Shown here piece after piece: positions 1 through 4,946 of a stretch of 5,148 nucleotides of DNA. A program made the position numbers and the translations under genes. The DNA lies in assembly GCA_945872285.1 (NCBI GenBank), contig CAMBZR010000131.1, forward strand, positions 1 through 5,148, read 5' to 3'. Below the pieces are notes generated by a model. The model ran no database searches and was not told where the DNA came from. It saw only the letters and a program-made list of their open reading frames with translations. This DNA comes from Bordetella parapertussis (GTDB lineage Bacteria; Pseudomonadota; Gammaproteobacteria; Burkholderiales; Burkholderiaceae_B). The number at the start of each line of letters is the position of its first letter. Positions within the stretch are counted from its first letter, which is position 1.

Positions 1-713
1 GTAAATGAGAGTCTGCTGCCGCTGCGTTGTTGGACAATGCCGAGTTGATCATAATTAATGACGTTTGGCCCGATCAGCGTTAACAGGGTTTCATAAATGG
101 CCAGATCAATATATTGACCTTTCCCTGTGCGCCGCTTTTCGGCCATCGCAACAAGCCCAAGATAGGCAGCCATGAGGCCGGTTGTGGAGTCTGCCAACCC
201 AAACCCTGGCAGCAGTGGAGCTTGATCCGGGTAGCCGGAAATAAAGGCCGCACCTGCATAGGCTTCGGCTAGCGTGCCGAAGCCAGGACGATCGCTGTAA
301 GGCCCTGTTTGCCCATAACCGGTTACGCGAATCATGATGAGGCTCGGATTGATCGCTTTGAGCGTTTCGTACCCGAGGCCCCACTTTTCAAGTGTTCCCG
401 TTCGGTAATTCTCGATCACGATATCCGTGTCCAATACCAGTTTCTTCACGACTTCGACCCCGAAGGGGGTTCGCAGATCAAGCGTGACGGACTTTTTACC
501 TCGATTGATGACCTTGTAATACAGCCCAACGCCGTCTTTGTTTTCGCCCCAAAACCGCATTTCGTCACCGGTGCCCGGCTTTTCAATTTTTATGACCTGC
601 GCACCAAAGTCCGCCATAAACATCGCGCACATCGGGGCCGCGAGAAAGTTTGAGAGGTCCAGCACTTTGACGTCCGAGAGGGCCCCCACCGTTGACTTCT
701 CATCTGTTGACAT
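1..713 (-). CDS. CaiB/BaiF family III CoA-transferase, C-terminus cut off by window edge
   Basis: Family III CoA-transferases move CoA between carboxylic acids in the cytoplasm, through an aspartyl-CoA thioester intermediate. Reading leftward from ATG at 713, 237 codons are open with no stop before the window edge. Visible family signatures are GAQVIKIEKPG (residues 37-47), RGKKSVTLDL (71-80), GYGQTGPYS followed by DRPGF (132-145), and GKGQYIDLAIYE (197-208). The likely catalytic aspartate is D175 in FGLADSTTG. Family members are usually about 380-430 residues, so roughly the last 40 percent is missing here. The start is supported by GAGG (724-727 on the complement) about 10 bases upstream and by a promoter at 746-774. 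The gene diverges from the binding-protein operon. Its third codon positions are richer in G+C than those of the operon. The family covers formyl-CoA, carnitine, mesaconate, citramalate and succinate transferases, and this fragment does not tell them apart. Family call is firm; substrate is unknown. Confidence 0.93.
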   Translation of the reverse strand, partial: MSTDEKSTVGALSDVKVLDLSNFLAAPMCAMFMADFGAQVIKIEKPGTGDEMRFWGENKDGVGLYYKVINRGKKSVTLDLRTPFGVEVVKKLVLDTDIVIENYRTGTLEKWGLGYETLKAINPSLIMIRVTGYGQTGPYSDRPGFGTLAEAYAGAAFISGYPDQAPLLPGFGLADSTTGLMAAYLGLVAMAEKRRTGKGQYIDLAIYETLLTLIGPNVINYDQLGIVQQRSGSRLSF

Positions 714-730
714 TTTTTGCACGCCTCGTT

Positions 731-759
731 AACCTAATTGTACGGACAATAGTTAGGTT
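731..759. promoter_or_regulatory. Nested inverted repeats, probable repressor operator
   Basis: The outer arms are AACCTAA (731-737) and TTAGGTT (753-759), a perfect 7-base inverted repeat. Inside lies a second perfect pair, ATTGT (737-741) and ACAAT (746-750), separated by ACGG. The site covers the -10 box and the likely transcription start of the CoA-transferase promoter, the classic position for a repressor. The inner TTGT-N4-ACAA recalls sites of FadR/FCD-type GntR regulators (TNGT-N3-ACNA), but its spacer is one base longer, so the regulator family is a guess. No regulator gene lies in the window. Binding could also affect the rightward operon. Confidence 0.6.
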
Positions 760-774
760 TAGTTTGACTGTCAA
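746..774 (-). promoter_or_regulatory. Predicted sigma-70 promoter of the CoA-transferase gene
   Basis: On the minus strand a perfect -35 box TTGACA (complement of 769-774) is followed by exactly 17 bases and then the -10 box TATTGT (complement of 746-751), which matches four of six consensus bases. Transcription would start near 738-740, leaving a short leader of about 25 bases before the ATG at 713. The overlap with the inverted repeat at 731-759 suggests repression. I found no equally good promoter for the rightward operon. A TTGACT at 764-769 faces right but has no convincing -10 box at the right distance. Confidence 0.6.
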
Positions 775-789
775 GTATAGATACTGACA
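769..789. repeat. Imperfect inverted repeat beside the divergent promoter
   Basis: TGTCAAGTAT (769-778) and ATACTGACA (781-789) form an inverted repeat around a central AG, with one extra A in the left arm. The smaller palindrome TTGAC-T-GTCAA (764-774) overlaps it. The left arm contains the -35 box of the minus-strand promoter. It may be a second regulator site, perhaps an activator site given its position upstream. This is structure seen in the sequence; the function is inferred. Confidence 0.4.
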
Positions 790-846
790 AAGCACAGTCG
801 CTCGATCTAACCGGCAATAGAGTCACTACAGTGCAAAACCCGAACG

Positions 847-860
847 TGCGGACTACCGCA
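847..860. repeat. Short hairpin in the upstream region of the binding-protein operon
   Basis: TGCGG (847-851) and CCGCA (856-860) form a perfect 5-base stem with a four-base loop ACTA, about 60 bases before the start of the binding-protein gene. It is too short to assign a role. It could be a protein-binding half-site pair or a leader hairpin. Confidence 0.25.
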
Positions 861-892
861 GTCACAATCAAAGGGTGGAGCTTGGTGTTAGC

Positions 893-914
893 TTGTGAAT
901 CCACAAATAGGGAG
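893..914 (+). promoter_or_regulatory. Hairpin abutting the ribosome binding site of the binding-protein gene
   Basis: TTGTG (893-897) and CACAA (902-906) form a perfect 5-base inverted repeat with loop AATC. Two bases later comes the ribosome binding site AGGGAG (909-914), 5 bases before the ATG at 920. TTGT-N6-ACAA shares its outer bases with the inner repeat TTGT-N4-ACAA at 738-749, so it could be a second, weaker operator copy or a leader hairpin. The ribosome binding site is convincing; the role of the repeat is speculative. Confidence 0.4.
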
Positions 915-919
915 TTGAT

Positions 920-1903
920 ATGTCTTTTTTGCGAAAGTACCTGATAAATATCTGCGCTAGTTTTGCCGCCTGCTTGGTGATGTCTTCCGCGTACGCGGAC
1001 CCAACATTTCCGAACCGACCGATCAATTTAGTGGTCGCTTTTGGGCCCGGTACCGGTAGCGATACGATCGCGAGAATTCTGTCAGAAAAGATGAGAGAAA
1101 TACTTGGGTCACCCGTAACCGTGGAAAATCGATTGGGTGGGGGAGGAGTCATTGGTACAGAGTATGTGGCTCGCGCAAAGCCAGATGGGTATACCTTAAC
1201 GATGGGCTCGACTTCATCGCTTGGAACGACTCCAGTTTTAAACCCTAATGCAAAATACGATGTCAAAAAAGATTTTGTATTCATTTCAGGCATAGCAAAG
1301 TCTGATTATGTGATTTTCACGTCGACTAGACCAGGCTCGCCTCAAACCCTAGGTGAATTGCTTGCTCGACTAAAGAAAGAGCCAAGCAGTTTTGCCTCGG
1401 CTGGAGTTGGAACAATTACTCACCTTGCGACAGAAATGCTTCTACACAAATCATCCCTGTCTGCGACACATGTTCCCTACAAGGGAAGTGGTCAGGTAAC
1501 TATAGATGTAGCCGCTGGACAGGTGTTGTTCGCGACGGATTCTCCATCGGCGACATTGCCGCTCATTCAAGCTGGCAAGCTGAGAGCGCTAGCTGTGACA
1601 GGCCCGACTCGGATTAGTGCGCTTCCCGACGTCCCGACGGTCGCCGAGAGCGGTTTCCCTGGCTTCCAAGTTTTAGCATGGTGGTGTTTGGCTGCACCAG
1701 CCGGCACGCCTGAGGCCGTGATCAAGAAGCTGAGTGACGCTGCTCAACAAGCAATTGCCTCGCCCGAGATAACTGCCCGGCTACGAAAAATGGAGATCGA
1801 GCCGATGCTGATGAATGCGGCTGAGCTTACTGACTTCATTAATAAAGATATTCCAGCGTGGACTAACTTCATTAGAAGTAGCGGAATCACAATTGCCCCG
1901 TAA
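920..1903 (+). CDS. Bug-family (TctC-like) periplasmic solute-binding protein
   Basis: Bug proteins are the extracytoplasmic binding subunits of tripartite tricarboxylate transporters and bind carboxylates such as citrate, aspartate, nicotinate or terephthalate. This 327-residue protein has the usual family length. It begins with a Sec signal peptide: basic SFLRKY, a hydrophobic stretch, and AYA before D27 as the likely cleavage site. The mature protein opens with PNRPINLVV (31-39) and GPGTGSD (42-48), the family's ligand-loop region. It also has GGGGVIGTEYVARAKPDG (73-90), HVPYKGSGQ (184-192) and LPDVPTVAESGFPGF (235-249). The start is fixed by AGGGAG 5 bases upstream. No TctA or TctB membrane genes are nearby, so it is an orphan binding protein that must share a membrane complex or act in sensing. 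Its ligand is probably the acid or amide processed by the downstream enzymes; this is inferred from position only. Confidence 0.95.
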   Translation: MSFLRKYLINICASFAACLVMSSAYADPTFPNRPINLVVAFGPGTGSDTIARILSEKMREILGSPVTVENRLGGGGVIGTEYVARAKPDGYTLTMGSTSSLGTTPVLNPNAKYDVKKDFVFISGIAKSDYVIFTSTRPGSPQTLGELLARLKKEPSSFASAGVGTITHLATEMLLHKSSLSATHVPYKGSGQVTIDVAAGQVLFATDSPSATLPLIQAGKLRALAVTGPTRISALPDVPTVAESGFPGFQVLAWWCLAAPAGTPEAVIKKLSDAAQQAIASPEITARLRKMEIEPMLMNAAELTDFINKDIPAWTNFIRSSGITIAP

Positions 1904-1967
1904 GTCTGTGTGACTAAAACTGGGTTGAGCTAAATATCTTGTGCCCATAGTTGATCAAAGGATATGT

Positions 1968-2468
1968 ATGCAAGTTGAGGGATTTGCTGCGGTATTGGGT
2001 GACGACATTGACACAGACGTTATTTTTCCGGCGCGATACCTCGCCGTTTTAAAGCCTGAGGATCAAGCTAAACATTTGTTCGAACCGCTAGGCGAGGCTG
2101 TACGACAAAAAGTTCTTGCTGGAGGTGTCGTCATAGGAGGTTGGAATTTTGGTTGCGGCTCGTCTCGCGAGCATGCGGTAACGTCTATGATCGGCGCGAA
2201 TGTGCGCCTTGTGCTTGCAAAATCTTTCTCACGCATTTTTTTTAGAAATGCAGTAAACAATGGCTTGGCAGTTGTAATCAGCCCAGAAATAGTGTCTGCG
2301 ATTACTGAGGGAGACAAGATTTTTGCAGATCTGCAGGTTGGGCAAGCATCCATCAATGGTAAAGCTCTTTCTTTTACGCCGCTTCCACCCGAGGTGCTTA
2401 CGATTCTGAGCGCAGGCGGACTATGGGCTGCAAAATCGGCCCAGAGAAAAAAAGAGGTAAAGATATGA
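1968..2468 (+). CDS. Small subunit of an isopropylmalate/maleate/dimethylmaleate hydratase-type hydro-lyase
   Basis: This is the swivel-domain subunit of a two-subunit aconitase-superfamily hydro-lyase; it completes the active site over the iron-sulfur subunit encoded next. The 166-residue length fits the compact, archaeal-type small subunit. Motifs are GDDIDTDVIFPARYL (11-25), NFGCGSSREHA (60-70) and SFSRIFFRNAVNNGL (86-100). ATG 1968 is preferred because AAAGGA (1957-1962) sits 5 bases upstream. The longer in-frame GTG start at 1941 would add nine residues before the family's conserved N-terminus and has no good binding site. The specificity loop after ARYL reads YLAV (24-27) and lacks the arginine seen in the YLRT loop of archaeal homoaconitases. 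The stop overlaps the next start as ATGA, so the two subunits are probably translationally coupled. Standard annotation would say LeuD, but the context is catabolic. Maleate, citraconate or dimethylmaleate are better candidates as substrate (inference). Confidence 0.92.
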   Translation: MQVEGFAAVLGDDIDTDVIFPARYLAVLKPEDQAKHLFEPLGEAVRQKVLAGGVVIGGWNFGCGSSREHAVTSMIGANVRLVLAKSFSRIFFRNAVNNGLAVVISPEIVSAITEGDKIFADLQVGQASINGKALSFTPLPPEVLTILSAGGLWAAKSAQRKKEVKI

Positions 2469-3730
2469 GTCAAACGCTAACGGAAAAAATTATGGGTCGC
2501 CTGGCGGGGCGGACGGTAAAAGCGGGTGATATGGTTGAGATTGGTCCCGATTGGACGTTTGCATTGGATGATGGCATTGGACTGATTGATCAAAACTTTA
2601 AGCGTTATGGCGTAAAAAAACTGGCTCATCCGGAGCGGATCCGACTGTTCTACGATCACTACGCACCGGCGGATACCCCACTCCATGCGTTAATGCATAA
2701 AATTGGGCGAAAGTTGTTTGATCAGTTCGAGATTCCTCGGGAACATTTACACGAGGTTGGCGCTGGGATTTCGCATCAAATTGCAGTTGAAAGTGGCTTG
2801 GTTCATCCGGGTAAGATGGTCACAAATATGGATTCACACACCATCACCGTAGGCGCAGTTGGTGCGATTGGTTGCGGTATCGGCGGGGCTGAGATGGCCT
2901 ACCTCTGGTCTGAAGGTAAGTTATGGTTTAGAGTTCCTGAAAGCATCAAAATCGAATTGACAGGACGCATGCCCGCAGGCGTTGCTGCGAAAGATATTGT
3001 TTTGTCGATACTTCAGTCGATCTCCGCGAGAGGTGCGATCTATGCTGCAATTGAATATCACGGCGAGGCCATTGCCCACATGAGTATTCCTGAGCGGATG
3101 ACGCTCTGCAATATGGGAATTGAGATGGGGGCAAAGTTCGCCGTGGTTCCTGGCGATGTCGTCACCCAAGCGCACTTCGATCGGTTAAATATAACGATTG
3201 CCGAAATGCCACAGCCAGATGTCGATGCGCAGTATGTATCGCATCACAAAGTTGATTTATCGACATTAGAGCCATTGGTGTCAGCACCAAACAAGGTAGA
3301 TAACGTACATCCGGTTGGCAACTTTAGCTCTGTGCGCATTAATCAAGCTTTTATAGGAACGTGCACGAATGGCCGCTTTGAAGATTTTGAGATTGCAGCA
3401 TCCATTTTGAAAGGTAAGAAAATCGCATCGGACGTCCGGCTTGTCGTCACGCCAGCGTCTAGGCAGGTTTACATGCAGGCGCTTACTTCTGGGGTGCTTG
3501 AAATTTTGGTGAACGCTGGTGCTTCGGTGACCACTCCAGGCTGTGGCGCATGCGCTGGAATGCATCAGGGAGTTTTGGCGGAGGGCGAAGTATGTATCTC
3601 ATCTTCGAGCCGAAATTTTCTCGGCAGAATGGGACATCGTGATGCCTTGGTTTATCTAGGTTCACCTGGAACGGTTGCGGCGAGCGCACTGACAGGCTTT
3701 ATCACAGATCCTCGAACCCATTTAGCGTAA
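2465..3730 (+). CDS. Large iron-sulfur subunit of an isopropylmalate/maleate/dimethylmaleate hydratase-type hydro-lyase
   Basis: This is the catalytic subunit carrying the [4Fe-4S] cluster, partner of the small subunit encoded just upstream. It is 421 residues, the usual length of the compact LeuC/HacA/DmdA type. Cluster ligands are C300 in GTCTNGR and C360 and C363 in PGCGACAG. Other family motifs are a start resembling TLxEKI, HLHEVGAGISHQ (94-105), DSHT (123-126) and SSSRNFLGRMG (380-390), a substrate and cluster region. The chosen ATG at 2465 overlaps the small-subunit stop (ATGA) and follows AGAGGT about 8 bases upstream. An in-frame ATG at 2423 would add 14 residues from inside the small-subunit gene and is less likely. 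No leucine-pathway genes (leuA, leuB) are present. The neighbouring amidohydrolase suggests maleate hydratase (maleate to malate), with citraconate or dimethylmaleate as alternatives. Family is certain; substrate is inferred. Confidence 0.94.
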   Translation: MSQTLTEKIMGRLAGRTVKAGDMVEIGPDWTFALDDGIGLIDQNFKRYGVKKLAHPERIRLFYDHYAPADTPLHALMHKIGRKLFDQFEIPREHLHEVGAGISHQIAVESGLVHPGKMVTNMDSHTITVGAVGAIGCGIGGAEMAYLWSEGKLWFRVPESIKIELTGRMPAGVAAKDIVLSILQSISARGAIYAAIEYHGEAIAHMSIPERMTLCNMGIEMGAKFAVVPGDVVTQAHFDRLNITIAEMPQPDVDAQYVSHHKVDLSTLEPLVSAPNKVDNVHPVGNFSSVRINQAFIGTCTNGRFEDFEIAASILKGKKIASDVRLVVTPASRQVYMQALTSGVLEILVNAGASVTTPGCGACAGMHQGVLAEGEVCISSSSRNFLGRMGHRDALVYLGSPGTVAASALTGFITDPRTHLA

Positions 3731-3804
3731 GTCCCGAGTGTTGTGAGCATAGCTAGTGTAAGCGAGCGGCAGGTTTAATCCCAATGCTACTTTAGGAGCC
3801 CATG

Positions 3805-4434
3805 ATGGCAGATCTCGATGTCTACAAAAAGCAGAAATTTGGTCAAAAAATTGGTTTTGGTAAAAAATCGGCATTGTTAATTATCGATTTTCAAGTAGGG
3901 TTTGCCGACGCCGATGTGCTTGGCGGTTTCAATATGCTCAGTGCGATTGAGCAAACATCAAAATTATTAAAGATCGCGCGTAGCTCGAAAGTTCCTGTCG
4001 CGCACGTGCGATTTGCAACGGAAATGCAAGGCGACGACATTGGTACATTTGCGGTCAAGGTACCAACGCTTAAGAAACTATCGCCTGACTCGAAAGACGC
4101 GCAGTTTGTCGAAAGTGTCCGGCCCAATAAAGGTGAGTGGGTTTCAACCAAACGCCACGGATCAGCTTTTTTTGGCACTAACTTGGCTGCGTGGCTGACT
4201 TTTATAGGCGTCGATACCTTATTTATTACCGGCTGCACCACGAGTGGTTGTGTGCGTGCGAGCACGATTGACGCGTCAGCCTATGGCCTACGTCCGATGG
4301 TAGTGACAGACTGCGTAGGGGATCGCGCAGAGGGTCCTCATCGGGCCAATCTGTTTGATATGGAGCAGAAGTATGCGGACTTGGTGACGTCCAAACAAGT
4401 CGTTGCCTACTTTAAAGCGCTCAAAAATCAGTGA
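3805..4434 (+). CDS. Isochorismatase-fold amidohydrolase, maleamate amidohydrolase (NicF)/N-carbamoylsarcosine amidase-like
   Basis: A cysteine hydrolase of the isochorismatase superfamily, likely cytoplasmic, that would cleave a carboxamide and release ammonia. Numbered from ATG 3805 (209 residues), the catalytic triad is visible: D28 in LLIIDFQ, K116 in VSTKRHGSAFF and C149 in GCTTSGC, with the preceding TT marking the usual cis-peptide turn. GFG at 17-19 before the first strand, SAFFGTNL, the GCTTSGCVRAS block and CVGDR followed by PHRANLFDMEQKYADL match from memory the arrangement of NicF, the maleamate amidohydrolase of aerobic nicotinate breakdown, and of N-carbamoylsarcosine amidase. 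AGGAG (3794-3798) is 6 bases from ATG 3805 but only 3 from the adjacent ATG at 3802, so the second is preferred; the difference is one residue. A gap of about 70 bases separates it from the large subunit, with no terminator seen, so it probably belongs to the operon. Maleamate is the favoured substrate because a hydratase for the product lies upstream. A carbamoyl compound is the alternative. Confidence 0.88.
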   Translation: MADLDVYKKQKFGQKIGFGKKSALLIIDFQVGFADADVLGGFNMLSAIEQTSKLLKIARSSKVPVAHVRFATEMQGDDIGTFAVKVPTLKKLSPDSKDAQFVESVRPNKGEWVSTKRHGSAFFGTNLAAWLTFIGVDTLFITGCTTSGCVRASTIDASAYGLRPMVVTDCVGDRAEGPHRANLFDMEQKYADLVTSKQVVAYFKALKNQ

Positions 4435-4460
4435 GCTAGTCTGGTGGTTATGGTGATTCA

Positions 4461-4510
4461 AATAGCCAACTCCGTTCGGCGGGACTTTTCACAACGGGGT
4501 ATTGGCTATT
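4461..4510. repeat. Large hairpin after the operon, possible terminator or mobile-element scar
   Basis: AATAGCCAA (4461-4469) and TTGGCTATT (4502-4510) are a perfect 9-base inverted repeat. Directly inside, CTCCGTT (4470-4476) pairs with AACGGGG (4493-4499) over seven bases with one G-T wobble. Only TA (4500-4501) bulges out, and the loop is 16 bases (4477-4492). The stem begins 26 bases after the amidohydrolase stop, a fitting place for a transcription terminator. No run of T follows on either strand, so a standard intrinsic terminator is doubtful. It could instead be an RNA-processing hairpin or a repeated palindromic element. Confidence 0.55.
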
Positions 4511-4741
4511 GAGGGATCTACCTCGACGAGTGCTGGGTGAGCTAATGTGTAGTGATCGATTTCACACTACCCCCATTCCCCCACCCCTAAATCAAACCGC
4601 AACCTCAGCCTCTGCACCGGTACCCCCGCATACACCTCTTCAACCCCGCACCACCACCCACCAACGGCAAGCTCGCCTGCGCTTCAAGCCTAAACCTTTC
4701 GCCCAGCACCCCGTCATACGCCTGCGCCCACCGGTCTTGGA
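4511..4741. other. No intact gene: C-rich stretch with degraded coding signal on the minus strand
   Basis: The plus strand is strikingly C-rich, with runs such as CCCCCATTCCCCCACCCC from 4570 and CCACCACCCACC near 4650, while G is scarce. Read on the minus strand, one frame gives a coding-like stretch (KERIQDRWAQAYDGVLGERF, about 4755 down to 4696, continuing into RLEAQASLP) that ends in a stop near 4608. A neighbouring frame continues with VEEVYAGVPVQRLRLRFDLG. Together they could be the C-terminal end of one protein broken by a frameshift. I do not recognise it. The first part overlaps the IS3 orfA stub in another frame, so only the stretch below about 4742 could be the remnant. Treat as a possible pseudogene scrap. 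Confidence 0.35.
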
Positions 4742-4846
4742 TGCGTTCTTTGTCGGATAGCCCAATTGAATAAGGGTCGCTGCAATGCGTTTATCGAGCT
4801 TGATATAAAGCTTAACTGCTCGAATTCGATCTTCGTATGAATACAT
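4640..4846 (-). pseudogene. Truncated IS3-family transposase orfA (N-terminal stub)
   Basis: The reading frame begins MYSYEDRIRAVKLYIKL and continues to QLGYPTKNA, the very conserved start of an orfA found in a group of IS3-family insertion sequences (MYSYEDRIRAV.LYIKLGKR...QLGYPTKN). It would be the helix-turn-helix DNA-binding part of the transposase. A strong ribosome binding site GGAGG (complement of 4853-4857) lies 6 bases before the ATG at 4846. Homology stops after residue 35 (about 4742). The usual following tryptophan-containing segment (xLKSWHRE-like) is replaced by unrelated basic residues, and the frame closes at 4640. The rest of orfA and all of orfB are absent, so this is a dead fragment, probably cut by a later rearrangement. 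The exact breakpoint is uncertain by a few bases. Confidence 0.8.
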
Positions 4847-4862
4847 GAACTACCTCCAAGTA

Positions 4863-4893
4863 GTCCAACTTTTCCGCCGCACCTCCCCCCACA
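4863..4893 (-). repeat. Possible terminal inverted repeat of the IS3-family remnant
   Basis: Read on the minus strand this stretch begins TGTGGGGGG and ends GGAAAAGTTGGAC, about 17 bases before the orfA start codon. IS3-family elements usually begin with TG and carry a terminal repeat of about 25-40 bases at this distance from orfA, so this is the likely outer end. The matching right-hand repeat is not in the window, which agrees with truncation. The precise tip cannot be fixed without a second copy. Confidence 0.35.
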
Positions 4894-4946
4894 CTTCTTC
4901 GGATGTGGGACAAACGCCAGCGAGGCTACCGGGCGATGGGGTAACG

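Noticed and set aside
764..792. Rightward promoter using TTGACT at 764
   Set aside because: At 17 bases the -10 box would be ACAAAG, a poor match; the rightward promoter remains unidentified.
868..1293. Minus-strand open frame of 141 codons opposite the binding-protein gene
   Set aside because: It is the antisense shadow of a well-supported gene and shows no recognisable motif.
1941..1967. GTG start at 1941 for the small subunit
   Set aside because: It adds nine residues outside the family's conserved start and lacks a ribosome binding site, while ATG 1968 has AAAGGA 5 bases upstream.
2423..2464. ATG 2423 as start of the large subunit
   Set aside because: It lies within the small-subunit gene; ATG 2465 gives the ATGA coupling, a ribosome binding site and the usual family N-terminus.
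1968..3730. Leucine biosynthesis genes leuD and leuC
   Set aside because: There is no leuA or leuB, the subunit order is reversed and the neighbours are catabolic or transport genes, so the symbols would mislead although the superfamily is right.
4461..4510. Integron attC-like recombination site
   Set aside because: The arms do not fit the RYYYAAC and GTTRRRY core sites, and no cassette or integrase is present.
4549..4570. Small hairpin GTAGTG/CACTAC
   Set aside because: Six pairs with a 10-base loop are weak, and no gene or T-run uses it.
4509..4760. Plus-strand open frame of 83 codons rich in proline and threonine
   Set aside because: The residues simply reflect the C-rich composition; there is no ribosome binding site and it overlaps the IS3 stub on the other strand.
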